From Yersinia enterocolitica subsp. enterocolitica (GTDB lineage: Bacteria > Pseudomonadota > Gammaproteobacteria > Enterobacterales > Enterobacteriaceae), in contig NZ_LR590469.1 in NCBI RefSeq assembly GCF_901472495.1, positions 4,340,001 to 4,404,000 on the forward strand: DNA of 64,000 bases, written 5' to 3'. Position 1 is the stretch's first letter, and every line of letters starts with the position of its first letter. Of the stretch, positions 52,740 to 61,524 are shown in pieces. The notes under the pieces were generated by a model. It was not told the origin of the DNA, did no database searches, and saw only the letters and a list, made by a program, of their open reading frames with translations. A program made the position numbers and the translations under genes.

Positions 52740-53840
52740 GTGTCGAAATTGCGAGTGGGTGTGATTTTTGGCGGTAAATCGGCTGAACATGAAGTGTCAT
52801 TACAGTCGGCCAAGAACATCGTAGATGCGATTGATAAAGAAAAATTTGATGTAACGCTGTTAGGTATTGATAAACAAGGTAAATGGCATGTTAATGATGC
52901 ATCTAATTACTTGTTAAATGCAGAAAACCCAGCATTGATTTCTCTGAACCATTCAAATAAAAATGTCGCGCTGATCCCAGGCCAAGAGCATCAGCAGCTG
53001 ATTGCTACCGATAATGCCTCTGCATTGGCTCAGTTGGACGTCATTTTCCCGATTGTCCATGGGACATTAGGGGAGGATGGATCCTTGCAAGGCCTGCTAC
53101 GGATGGCAAATATTCCTTTTGTCGGCTCCGGTGTTGTGGGTTCTGCGGTTAGCATGGATAAAGATATCACCAAGCGTTTATTGCGTGATGCTGGGTTGAA
53201 TATCGCGCCATTTATTACCCTGACACGGGCGAATAAAGATAACTATCGTTTTGAGCAAGTTACGGCAAAACTCGGGTTACCTTTATTTGTAAAGCCAGCA
53301 AATCAGGGCTCCTCGGTTGGTGTGAGTAAAGTGCGTAATGCATATGAATATGAGCAGGCGGTAGCATTAGCCTTTGATTTTGACCATAAAGTGTTGGTGG
53401 AGTCGGCTATTGTTGGGCGAGAAATCGAATGTGCAGTGATGGGCAATGATAATCCGCAAGCCAGTTTGTGTGGTGAAGTCGTCATTAGCGACGAGTTTTA
53501 TTCCTATGACACAAAATATATTAATGAAACTGGTGCTAAGGTCATTATCCCTGCATCAATAGACAGTGCCGTCAGTGATAATATTCGGGCAGTCGCTTTA
53601 GCGGCTTTTCGCGCACTTGAGTGCCGTGGTATGGCTCGGGTCGATGTCTTTTTAACAGCTGATAACACTATAATTATTAATGAAATAAATACCCTTCCTG
53701 GATTTACCAATATTAGTATGTATCCTAAATTGTGGCGCGCTACAGGGGTTGGCTCGACGGAATTGATCACCACACTGATTGAGCTGGCTTTAGAACGTCA
53801 TCAGCAAGATAAATCGCTAAAAAGTTCTATTATTAAGTAA
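52740..53840 (+). CDS. ddlA: D-alanine--D-alanine ligase A
   Basis: An ATP-grasp enzyme (366 residues) that joins two D-Ala for peptidoglycan precursor synthesis. Features: VGVIFGGKSAEHEVSLQSA at the N-terminus, PIVHGTLGEDGSLQGLL, LFVKPANQGSSVGVSKV, and the Mg-binding EINTLPGFTNISMYPKLW. Length and sequence fit DdlA rather than the shorter DdlB of the mur cluster. The start is a GTG after GAAGGA. Confidence 0.95.
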   Translation: MSKLRVGVIFGGKSAEHEVSLQSAKNIVDAIDKEKFDVTLLGIDKQGKWHVNDASNYLLNAENPALISLNHSNKNVALIPGQEHQQLIATDNASALAQLDVIFPIVHGTLGEDGSLQGLLRMANIPFVGSGVVGSAVSMDKDITKRLLRDAGLNIAPFITLTRANKDNYRFEQVTAKLGLPLFVKPANQGSSVGVSKVRNAYEYEQAVALAFDFDHKVLVESAIVGREIECAVMGNDNPQASLCGEVVISDEFYSYDTKYINETGAKVIIPASIDSAVSDNIRAVALAAFRALECRGMARVDVFLTADNTIIINEINTLPGFTNISMYPKLWRATGVGSTELITTLIELALERHQQDKSLKSSIIK

Positions 53841-53863
53841 CACTGACTATCAGAATTCAATGA

Positions 53864-53893
53864 TAAAAAGCTGCCGTGCGCAGCTTTTTTATT
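53864..53893 (+). terminator. ddlA terminator
   Basis: A stem AAAAAGCTGC with GCAGCTTTTTT and a short loop, followed by ATT, 24 bases after the ddlA stop codon. Confidence 0.85.
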
Positions 53894-53953
53894 GAGATGT
53901 CATGTGTATACAATCAATTTGACAAAATGTCATAAAGTGACAATACTTCAATT

Positions 53954-54586
53954 ATGAAACTAACAGAAGATCAACTCCTGTTGCGGGAGAGCAAAAAAAT
54001 CGTTGAAGCACTGGGCAAAACATTTGCACCCTTAGTGGAATTTGTCTTGCACGACCTGACTCAGCCTGAACATGCTATTGCGGCGATTTCAAACAACTTA
54101 TCCGGTCGGGAAGTCGGCGAACCAGCGACTGAACTGGGCTTGAGCCGTATTGCTGATCCTAACTTCCCTGAGGTCATCCTTAACTATCCGAACCAATTTC
54201 CTGATGGCCGTCCGGCAAAAAGCACATCAATTGGCCTGAAAAATAGCAAAGGAGAGTTTATCGGGGCTCTCTGTCTGAATATGGACATCTCCCTGTTTTC
54301 TGCCGTTAGTGCCAGCTTGTCACAGCTGACACAAACTATGCCCACCGAAATTCAAGAGTCTTTGGCATCACCTCGCCTTGAGATGTTACGGACTCAGTTG
54401 GAACAATTTGCAGCGGCGCACAATACCACGCCACGCGCACTGAATCCGGCACAGCGGCGTGAAATTGTCCGTCAATTGGCACAGGCCGGTTTGATGGATT
54501 TGAAAAATGCCCAGACCGTGGTTGCTAATAATCTGGGTGTCGCCCGCTCGACTGTCTATACCTATCTCCCTACTGAAGGAAACTGA
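53954..54586 (+). CDS. YheO/DauR-like PAS-HTH transcriptional regulator
   Basis: A 210-residue regulator: a YheO-type PAS domain at residues 10-120 (KTFAPLVEFVLHDL, IAAISNNLSGREVG, GALCLNMDISLF) and a C-terminal HTH_22 (QAGLMDLKNAQTVVANNLGVARSTVYTYL). DauR in Pseudomonas represses D-arginine catabolism. It ends 2 bp before the dehydratase gene, so it is probably co-transcribed and controls this short operon. The ligand is unknown. Confidence 0.85.
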   Translation: MKLTEDQLLLRESKKIVEALGKTFAPLVEFVLHDLTQPEHAIAAISNNLSGREVGEPATELGLSRIADPNFPEVILNYPNQFPDGRPAKSTSIGLKNSKGEFIGALCLNMDISLFSAVSASLSQLTQTMPTEIQESLASPRLEMLRTQLEQFAAAHNTTPRALNPAQRREIVRQLAQAGLMDLKNAQTVVANNLGVARSTVYTYLPTEGN

Positions 54587-54588
54587 AG

Positions 54589-55557
54589 ATGGCCCCATTA
54601 GCAATCTGTTACGACGATATTGTTCAAGCACATCAGCGGATTACTGGGGTTGCGCTCAAGACTCCGGTTTTGACCTCATCCACTGCCAATGAGCAGACCG
54701 GCGCGCAGCTGTTTTTTAAATGCGAAAATTTCCAGCATATGGGGGCATTCAAATTTCGAGGGGCCTATAACGCGCTGGTGAAATTATCGCCGCAACAGCA
54801 AGCAAAAGGGGTTATTGCTTTCTCGTCGGGTAATCATGCACAAGCTATTGCTTTGTCGGCTCGTAAATTAGGGATTCGCGCTGTTATTGTCATGCCTAAA
54901 GATTCTCCAGCGGTCAAAATTGCGGCGACCCGTGGCTATGGCGGCGAAGTGGTGCTGTATGACCGCTACCTTGAAGATCGCGAAGCTATTAGCAATAAAC
55001 TGGCACAGAAACAGGGGCTAACCTTAATCCCGCCATACGATTATCCGGATGTGATGGCCGGCCAGGGGACAGCGGCGAAAGAATTATTTGAAGAAGTGGG
55101 TGAGTTGGATGTGCTGCTGGTACCACTTGGGGGCGGGGGGCTGTTGTCTGGTTGTGCCACAGTCGCCAAAGCGCTTTACCCCAATTGTCAGGTGATTGGG
55201 GTGGAACCTGCCGCGGGTAATGATGGGCAACAGAGTTTCCGCAGTGGAAAAATTGTTAAGATTGAAACGCCAGTGACCATTGCGGACGGTGCACAAACAG
55301 CGGCTTTGGGTCACTACACTTTCCCGGTCATTCAGGAGCGAGTTGATAATATTCTGACTGCGACTGATGATCAGCTAATTTCTGCGATGAAATTTTTCAC
55401 CAGTCGAATGAAGATTGTGGTTGAGCCCACCGGCTGTTTAGGGGCTGCGGTGGCTTTTGGTGACCAGTTGGATCTGCGCGGTAAACGCGTTGGGGTCATT
55501 ATTTCGGGCGGTAATGTCGATTTAGCGCGTTTGGCCCACTTTATTGATAAGCTTTGA
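54589..55557 (+). CDS. PLP-dependent threonine/serine dehydratase-like enzyme
   Basis: A fold-type II PLP enzyme (322 residues) without the C-terminal ACT domain, as in catabolic threonine dehydratase TdcB, serine racemase and threo-3-hydroxyaspartate ammonia-lyase. The PLP Lys is in GAFKFRGAYNAL, the Asn-loop in SSGNHAQAIA and the phosphate-binding glycine loop in PLGGGGLLSG. Context with a DauR-like regulator and RidA suggests deamination of a hydroxy amino acid with release of a reactive enamine. I cannot choose the substrate from sequence. Confidence 0.86.
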   Translation: MAPLAICYDDIVQAHQRITGVALKTPVLTSSTANEQTGAQLFFKCENFQHMGAFKFRGAYNALVKLSPQQQAKGVIAFSSGNHAQAIALSARKLGIRAVIVMPKDSPAVKIAATRGYGGEVVLYDRYLEDREAISNKLAQKQGLTLIPPYDYPDVMAGQGTAAKELFEEVGELDVLLVPLGGGGLLSGCATVAKALYPNCQVIGVEPAAGNDGQQSFRSGKIVKIETPVTIADGAQTAALGHYTFPVIQERVDNILTATDDQLISAMKFFTSRMKIVVEPTGCLGAAVAFGDQLDLRGKRVGVIISGGNVDLARLAHFIDKL

Positions 55558-55949
55558 TGATGTCTCAGCCTATCTTGATAAATTCAACATCAGGCCTGCC
55601 GCCGGCGGGCCATTATAGCCATGCTGTCTGTGCCGGGGGGATGATCTATCTCTCCGGTCAATTGCCTGTCACGCCACAGGGGATGGCCTTATCAAATCAA
55701 CCTTTCGATATTCAGGTTAAGCAGGTATTTACCAATATTGAGGGGATACTCGCGGATTGTCATTGTACTGTAAATAATCTGGTTCAGGTGCGCGTTTATT
55801 TGTGTGATATCGCACTATGGTCACATTTCAATGCGCTATATGCTGATTGGCTGGGGCCACATAAACCGGCTCGCTGCATAGTACCGGTGCCAGTTTTGCA
55901 TCATGATCTGGCCTTGGAAATTGAAGTGGTTGCGCTCCTTCCTACCTAG
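55557..55949 (+). CDS. RidA/YjgF family enamine/imine deaminase
   Basis: A 130-residue member that hydrolyses 2-aminoacrylate/2-iminobutyrate-type intermediates released by PLP dehydratases. YSHAVCAGGMIYLSGQLP and the catalytic Arg in KPARCIVPV are recognisable. The ATG at 55557 overlaps the dehydratase stop by one base (TGATG); ATG at 55560 and TTG at 55554 are alternatives. It probably detoxifies the product of its neighbour. Confidence 0.9.
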   Translation: MMSQPILINSTSGLPPAGHYSHAVCAGGMIYLSGQLPVTPQGMALSNQPFDIQVKQVFTNIEGILADCHCTVNNLVQVRVYLCDIALWSHFNALYADWLGPHKPARCIVPVPVLHHDLALEIEVVALLPT

Positions 55950-56013
55950 TTTTTCGCCGTCATACCATTGGTGTGATGAGGATTTAGGATAATCTTGAAT
56001 TTTTCCGATTTAA

Positions 56014-56029
56014 CTGTATTCTTATACAG
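56014..56029. promoter_or_regulatory. LexA (SOS) box upstream of dinB
   Basis: CTGTATTCTTATACAG matches the CTGT-N8-ACAG LexA consensus with an AT-rich spacer. It is 23 bp before the dinB start, so repression by LexA and induction by DNA damage are expected. Confidence 0.85.
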
Positions 56030-56051
56030 TGGTTTGGTCGGGGGAATAAAC

Positions 56052-57110
56052 ATGCGAAAAATTATTCATGTCGATATGGATTGCTTCTTCGCGGCAGTCG
56101 AAATGCGTGACGATCCCAGCTTGCGTGATATTCCTATTGCGATTGGCGGTAGCCGTGACCGACGCGGTGTTATTAGCACCGCCAATTATCCCGCCCGCCG
56201 TTATGGGGTTCGCAGTGCGATGCCCACCGCGATGGCATTGAAACTTTGCCCGCAACTGAAAGTGATCCCCGGCCGAATGGCGGCGTATAAAGAAGCTTCG
56301 CAGCATATTCGTGAGATTTTTGCGCGCTATACCCCATTAATTGAGCCACTTTCGCTGGATGAAGCCTATCTGGATGTCTCTGATTGTCAGGCATGCAGTG
56401 GTTCTGCCACATTAATAGCACAAGAAATCCGCCAAGCCATTGCGATGGAGCTTAATTTAACGGCTTCTGCCGGTATTGCCCCTATCAAGTTTTTAGCCAA
56501 GATCGCGTCTGATTTAAATAAACCCAATGGTCAGTATGTGATAACCCCGGATCAGGTATTGCCTTTCTTGCGCGACTTACCGCTAAGTAAAATCCCCGGG
56601 GTGGGTAAAGTGACCGCAAAACGTTTACAAGAGCTGGGGCTGATAACCTGTAGTGATGTACAAAACTATTCGCAGGCAGAATTATTAAAGCGTTTTGGTA
56701 AGTTTGGTCATGTGTTGTGGGAGCGCAGCCACGGCATTGATGAACGTGAAGTTTCTCCTGATCGTTTACGTAAATCAGTTGGAGTCGAGCAAACGCTAGC
56801 CGAAGATATTCATGATTGGGAAAGCTGTGAGTCATTGATTGAAAAGCTTTATATTGAGCTGGAGACTCGCCTTCGCAAAGTCAGGCCAGATCTGCACATT
56901 GCCCGGCAAGGGGTGAAACTCAAATTTCATGATTTTCAGCAAACGACACAAGAACATGTTTGGCCACAGCTGAATAAAGCCGATTTATTACAAGTGGCAC
57001 GGACAGCATGGAATGAGCGGCGCGCAGGGCGTGGGGTTCGACTGGTCGGGTTGCATGTCACGTTGCTCGATCCACAACTTGAGCGGCAATTGTTGCTGAG
57101 TTGGGAATAG
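56052..57110 (+). CDS. dinB: DNA polymerase IV
   Basis: A Y-family translesion polymerase (352 residues; E. coli 351). Catalytic acids: D8 in HVDMDCFFAAVE and D/E in SLDEAYLDVS. Helix-hairpin-helix DLPLSKIPGVGKVTAKRL and the little-finger domain follow; the C-terminal LLLSWE resembles a clamp-binding tail. The ATG at 56052 with GGGGA upstream gives the conserved start MRKIIHVDMD; the longer frame from 55995 would span the LexA box. Confidence 0.97.
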   Translation: MRKIIHVDMDCFFAAVEMRDDPSLRDIPIAIGGSRDRRGVISTANYPARRYGVRSAMPTAMALKLCPQLKVIPGRMAAYKEASQHIREIFARYTPLIEPLSLDEAYLDVSDCQACSGSATLIAQEIRQAIAMELNLTASAGIAPIKFLAKIASDLNKPNGQYVITPDQVLPFLRDLPLSKIPGVGKVTAKRLQELGLITCSDVQNYSQAELLKRFGKFGHVLWERSHGIDEREVSPDRLRKSVGVEQTLAEDIHDWESCESLIEKLYIELETRLRKVRPDLHIARQGVKLKFHDFQQTTQEHVWPQLNKADLLQVARTAWNERRAGRGVRLVGLHVTLLDPQLERQLLLSWE

Positions 57111-57183
57111 CGCTGAAAATAGTATGAAAAAAGGCGAACCATTAGGCCCGCCATTATTGGTATTGAAAGTTAGCTAGTTCAGC

Positions 57184-58644
57184 TTATGCGCGCTCAGGAA
57201 TCGCTTTCAGCAACGCCGTCAGCAATTGCCAATATTGACCCACGCTTTCGATATGAACTTGTTCATCCGGTGAATGTGGCCCAGTCATGGTTGGCCCAAT
57301 CGACACCATATCCATATCTGGATAAGGTTTCTTGAACAAACCACATTCCAGACCGGCATGAATCACCATGATATTAGGTGTTTTGTTAAACAGCTTTTGG
57401 TAGGTTTCCCGCACCAACGCCATCACCGGTGAGCTTGGATCTGGCTGCCAGCCAGGGTAGCCGCCTTTTGGTGCAGTTTTAGCGCCAGCCAACTGACCAA
57501 TAGCTGTCAGCATACCGACGACGTAATCTTTACCGCTGTCGATCAGGGAACGAATCAGGCAAATGATTTCTGCTTCGTTTTCATTCATGGTAACCACACC
57601 CACATTCAGTGAGGTTTCAACCACGCCTTTCACCGCATCACTCATACGAATGACACCGTTTGGTGTGGCATTCAATAAAGCGATCAGGTGCTGCTGCGTC
57701 TCTTTGGTCAGCGCTTTGGCATCAATAGATGTTGGTTCAAGCAGTACAGTCAGATTTTTTTCAACTGCGGCCAGCTCATTTTTCAAGGTGGCCAGGTACT
57801 CTTGGCTCAGGCTTTTCAGCTGATCGACTTTGTCTGCAGCAATTGCCAGAGTCACAGAACCTTCACGTGGGATGGCATTACGCAGGGTGCCGCCATTCAA
57901 ATCCAGTACCCGCAGGTCTAACTCTTTGGCATGATCGAACAGGAAACGAGCCAGCAGTTTATTGGCATTGCCGAGTCCTAAATGGATATCAGCCCCTGAG
58001 TGACCACCTTTCAAACCCTTAATTGTCAGTTTCAGCGTCTGATAACCCGCAGGGACTGCTTCGCGCTTCAGGGCCAGAGTGGTGATGAAATCAATACCAC
58101 CAGCGCAACCCATATAGATTTCGCCTTCCTGCTCGGAGTCGGTATTAATTAAAATATCGGCTTGTAACCAGTTAGGTTGCAGACCAAATGCGCCATCCAT
58201 GCCGGCTTCTTCGGTCATGGTCAGCAGCACTTCCAACGGGCCATGCTCGACGCTATCGTCAGACAGTACCGCCAGCGCAGAGGCCATACCAATGCCATTA
58301 TCAGCCCCTAATGTAGTGCCACGGGCTTTAACCCATTCACCGTCGATATAAGGCTGAATAGGATCTTTGGTAAAGTCATGCACCGTATCATTATTCTTCT
58401 GCGGAACCATATCCAGATGGGCTTGCAGGGCCACGGGCTTGCGGTTCTCCATCCCCTTAGTAGCAGGCTTACGCAACAGGATATTACCGACCTTATCACG
58501 CTCGGCATGCAGACCTTTTTCTTTGGCCCACGTCATAATATGTCGAGCCAGCGCTTCTTCATGGTAAGACGGGTGAGGGATCGAGCAGATTTTTGCGAAA
58601 ATATCCCACAACGGCTGAGGCGAAAGTTGAGACAGTTCAGACAC
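57184..58644 (-). CDS. pepD: Cytosolic non-specific dipeptidase (aminoacyl-histidine dipeptidase)
   Basis: An M20 zinc dipeptidase (486 residues; E. coli PepD 485) that cleaves Xaa-His and other dipeptides in the cytoplasm. Metal-site motifs are VALQAHLDMVPQK, LGADNGIGMA, MTEEAGMDGAFG and the later VIHAGLECGLF. It converges with dinB and is divergent from gpt, the E. coli arrangement. Confidence 0.96.
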   Translation of the reverse strand: MSELSQLSPQPLWDIFAKICSIPHPSYHEEALARHIMTWAKEKGLHAERDKVGNILLRKPATKGMENRKPVALQAHLDMVPQKNNDTVHDFTKDPIQPYIDGEWVKARGTTLGADNGIGMASALAVLSDDSVEHGPLEVLLTMTEEAGMDGAFGLQPNWLQADILINTDSEQEGEIYMGCAGGIDFITTLALKREAVPAGYQTLKLTIKGLKGGHSGADIHLGLGNANKLLARFLFDHAKELDLRVLDLNGGTLRNAIPREGSVTLAIAADKVDQLKSLSQEYLATLKNELAAVEKNLTVLLEPTSIDAKALTKETQQHLIALLNATPNGVIRMSDAVKGVVETSLNVGVVTMNENEAEIICLIRSLIDSGKDYVVGMLTAIGQLAGAKTAPKGGYPGWQPDPSSPVMALVRETYQKLFNKTPNIMVIHAGLECGLFKKPYPDMDMVSIGPTMTGPHSPDEQVHIESVGQYWQLLTALLKAIPERA

Positions 58645-58951
58645 TGTAAGTCTCCTGTAACAGCATTCTCATATCGGCAACCTCACAGTAGAGATGTCAG
58701 AGATGCTATTGGGTTGATGACTAAAGATTTTAAGGGTGGTGATACACCGCCATTAAGATGGCGAGATAGTTTGAGAATATCACTTTCATGGGTATTACGC
58801 GCGTATCGCCGCACAATAACTGTAACTAACCTGATTAATTAGCCGGATAATTGCTGGTTTTTATCCGGCTGGCTCTCTATAATCTCGCGCAACCTTTTTT
58901 CCCCTTCTGAACCATGGCAAGCCACTTCTATACTGGCTGGGATTACACTTT
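58645..58951. promoter_or_regulatory. pepD-gpt divergent promoter region
   Basis: 307 bp with no gene. An inverted repeat AGCCGGAT (58841-58848) and ATCCGGCT (58863-58870) lies just upstream of TATAAT at 58878-58883, which would be a -10 box placing gpt transcription start about 60 bp before its ATG. The repeat could be an operator. Confidence 0.4.
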
Positions 58952-59410
58952 ATGAGCGAAAAATACGTTGTTACCTGGGATATGTTGCAAATTCACGCCC
59001 GCAAATTGGCAAGCCGTTTATTGCCTGCTGATCAATGGAAAGGCATCATCGCGGTTAGCCGTGGTGGCTTAGTACCAGCGGGTATTCTGGCGCGTGAGCT
59101 GGGTATTCGTTATGTCGACACTGTTTGTATCGCCAGCTATAACCATGATAACCAAGGTGAGCTTAAAGTCCTGAAACGTGCTGAAGGCGATGGTGAAGGC
59201 TTTATCGTGATTGATGACTTAGTTGATACTGGCGGTACCGCGAAAGCTATCCGCGAAATGTATCCGAAAGCACATTTTGTCACCATTTTTGCCAAACCTG
59301 CTGGACGCCCATTAGTTGATGACTATGAGGTTGATATTCCGCAGGGTACCTGGATTGAACAGCCTTGGGATATGGCGGTAACCTTCGTTGCCCCACTAAG
59401 CGCTAAGTAA
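58952..59410 (+). CDS. gpt: Xanthine-guanine phosphoribosyltransferase
   Basis: Salvages guanine, xanthine and hypoxanthine with PRPP. The 152-residue protein is nearly the same length as E. coli Gpt and has the PRPP signature FIVIDDLVDTGGTAKAI. IAVSRGGLVPAGILAREL is the pyrophosphate loop. It is probably membrane-associated in the cytoplasm, as in E. coli. Confidence 0.97.
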   Translation: MSEKYVVTWDMLQIHARKLASRLLPADQWKGIIAVSRGGLVPAGILARELGIRYVDTVCIASYNHDNQGELKVLKRAEGDGEGFIVIDDLVDTGGTAKAIREMYPKAHFVTIFAKPAGRPLVDDYEVDIPQGTWIEQPWDMAVTFVAPLSAK

Positions 59411-59420
59411 TTTAACCCTT

Positions 59421-59546
59421 TATATACCCAATAGATTTCGAGATGCAGGAAGGCGGCAAGCGAGAGCGTCCCACTGAGCTTATACGAGTCAGTGATTCGG
59501 GTGATTGAGCGTAGTTAACACACCAGCAACTTGAAATATGAAGGGA
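59421..59546. repeat. ERIC repeat downstream of gpt
   Basis: About 125 bp containing GTCAGTGATTCGGGTGATTG, the ERIC2-type core, with the usual GCAAGCGAGAGC segment. The outer arms ATTTCGAGATGCAGG and the complement of CCAGCAACTTGAAAT pair. It lies in the gpt 3' region, before the terminator. Confidence 0.88.
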
Positions 59547-59550
59547 ATAA

Positions 59551-59582
59551 ATGCCCGGTGCCTACCGGGCGTTTCATTTTCC
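59551..59582 (+). terminator. gpt terminator
   Basis: GCCCGGT-GCCT-ACCGGGC forms a 7-bp GC-rich stem, followed by GTTTCATTTT. It is directly after the ERIC element. Confidence 0.8.
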
Positions 59583-59660
59583 CCGCAGTATGAGTACACT
59601 TGACTCCATCTGAGCAGCCCTAAAGGGCTTGAATCACGGCTTATGGAGGCTATTGTTATC

Positions 59661-60908
59661 ATGGCACAAGCCAACCTTTCTGAAATCCTGTTCAAACCAA
59701 AATTTAAGCATCCTGAAACCTCAACGCTAGTGCGGCACGCCCACTGCAATCAGGCAATGAATGTTCATTCGGCGCTGGATGGTGACACAACCAGTCATTG
59801 GTATCGCATGATCAACCGTCTAATCTGGACCTGGCGTGGTGTTGATCCGCTTGAAATCGAAGAGGTATTGTCACGCATTGCTTGCTCTAAAGCGGAACAC
59901 AGCGATAACGAACTGCTCGATACCGTGGTGGGTTACCGCAATGGCAACTGGATTTATGAATGGGCCCATCAGGGGATGCAATGGCAGCAAAAAGCCATGG
60001 AAGAAGCTGACCCAATGAATGCCGGCCAGTATTGGTTGAATGCGGCAAATTTATACAGCATTGCCGGTTATCCACATCTGAAAGGGGATGAGTTGGCTGA
60101 GCAAGTGGAGGTGCTGTCTAACCGCGCACATGAAGAAGCGGCTAAACATCTGCCTTACACCTTGAAAGAACTCAGTTTTGATATTTCTGATGGCGGTACG
60201 CTTACCGGGTTCCTGCATATGCCGACTATCGGCAGTGCGCCATTTCCAACTGTACTGATGTGCGGTGGGCTGGATACTTTGCAAAGTGATTATCATCGCC
60301 TGTTCCGCGACTATCTGGCCCCCAAAGGAATAGCGATGTTGACCATCGATCTGCCATCCGTCGGGGCTTCATCAAAGTGGAAACTCACTCAGGACACCAG
60401 CTTCCTGCATCAGCAAGTGTTGCAAGCATTGCCCAATATTCCGTGGATTGATCACCTACGCGTCAGTGTTTTTGGTTTTCGTTTCGGTGCCAACGTGGCA
60501 GTACGTTTGGGTTATCTGGAACCACAACGTGTACGTGCCGTGGCGTGTCTTGGGCCAATTGTGCATCATCTTTTGTGCAACGCGGATAGCCAGCGAAAAT
60601 TACCTGATATGTATATGGATGTGATGGCCAGCCGCTTGGGCATGGCGGATGCCGCAGACGAAATACTCAGAGCAGAAATGAACCGCTACTCTTTAAAAAC
60701 CCAAGGGTTATTAGGGCGGCGTTGCCAAACTCCTATGTTGGCTGGTTTCTGGGAAAACGACCCTTTCAGCCCGAAAGAGGAAGCTAAACTCATTTGTTCT
60801 TCTTCTGCCGATGGCAAATTATTATCCATATCATCAACACCGCTGTATGACAATTTCCATCGCGCATTATTGCAAACCAGCCAGTGGTTAGAAGATAAAA
60901 TGCGTTAA
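59661..60908 (+). CDS. frsA: Esterase FrsA (fermentation-respiration switch protein)
   Basis: An alpha/beta-hydrolase of 415 residues, the length of E. coli FrsA (414). In E. coli it was linked to IIA-Glc binding and to esterase activity; its physiological role is debated. MAQANLSEILFKPKFKHPETSTLV is the conserved start at 59661. The nucleophile-elbow region reads FGFRFGANVAVRL, where the usual G-x-S-x-G has lost Ser, as in other FrsA proteins. The family segment NRYSLKTQGLLGRRC is present. Confidence 0.94.
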   Translation: MAQANLSEILFKPKFKHPETSTLVRHAHCNQAMNVHSALDGDTTSHWYRMINRLIWTWRGVDPLEIEEVLSRIACSKAEHSDNELLDTVVGYRNGNWIYEWAHQGMQWQQKAMEEADPMNAGQYWLNAANLYSIAGYPHLKGDELAEQVEVLSNRAHEEAAKHLPYTLKELSFDISDGGTLTGFLHMPTIGSAPFPTVLMCGGLDTLQSDYHRLFRDYLAPKGIAMLTIDLPSVGASSKWKLTQDTSFLHQQVLQALPNIPWIDHLRVSVFGFRFGANVAVRLGYLEPQRVRAVACLGPIVHHLLCNADSQRKLPDMYMDVMASRLGMADAADEILRAEMNRYSLKTQGLLGRRCQTPMLAGFWENDPFSPKEEAKLICSSSADGKLLSISSTPLYDNFHRALLQTSQWLEDKMR

Positions 60909-60967
60909 TGAGTTGCTAATTTTTAACAGTTTGCTAAAAAGGTGAGTCTACATAAGGAGATTTAAGA

Positions 60968-61369
60968 ATGACGTCAACCAGTGCTCATCCTAAAAGCAAG
61001 CTTATGAAACGTTTTGCAGCTTTAGGGCCATACCTGCGTGAAGGGCAGTGCCAGAACGACCGATTTTTCTTTGATTGTTTGGCTGTGTGCGTCAATGTGA
61101 AGCTTGCTCCAGAAAAGCGCGAGTTCTGGGGGTGGTGGATAGAGCTGGAACCGGCGGCTGATCATTTCACCTATGTTTACCAGCTCGGCCTGTTTAATAA
61201 AGATGGCGACTGGAAAGCGGAAAAGATTAAAGATCCTGAAGTACAAGAGAAACTGGAGACCACATTACGTGGTTTCCATAAACGCCTCGCCGAGATGCTG
61301 ACTTCCATTGAAATGAGATTGGAGCCAGCCCAAGATTTTAGCGAGCAACCGGTTAAGTTGTCGGCATAA
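60968..61369 (+). CDS. crl: RNA polymerase sigma-S assembly factor Crl
   Basis: A 133-residue protein that binds sigma-S and aids its joining to core polymerase, most at low temperature. Conserved segments include GPYLREGQCQNDRFFFDCLAVCVNVK, ending with an extended C-terminal helix. A GGAG site precedes the ATG. It sits between frsA and proBA; phoE, found here in E. coli, is absent. Confidence 0.95.
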   Translation: MTSTSAHPKSKLMKRFAALGPYLREGQCQNDRFFFDCLAVCVNVKLAPEKREFWGWWIELEPAADHFTYVYQLGLFNKDGDWKAEKIKDPEVQEKLETTLRGFHKRLAEMLTSIEMRLEPAQDFSEQPVKLSA

Positions 61370-61387
61370 ATATAGACCTGTTTAACT

Positions 61388-61420
61388 GGCATTGCAGGCT
61401 TGTACTCAACCTGCAATGCC
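61388..61420 (+). terminator. Hairpin after crl
   Basis: A perfect 11-bp stem GGCATTGCAGG with CCTGCAATGCC, loop of 11 bases. There is no real T tract after it (AATTAAG), so termination may be weak or it may serve to stabilise the crl mRNA end. Confidence 0.55.
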
Positions 61421-61524
61421 AATTAAGATGCTGATCCGCAAAGTGCTTGGCATAACGTCTCCCACCTGTTAAAAAGACTCCTATACCCTTTCTTTTATTC
61501 TTACATCCCAACGGCAGAAAAATT

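Noticed and set aside
58378..58842. 154-residue frame antisense to the start of pepD
   Set aside because: Most of it is the complement of a well-supported conserved gene.
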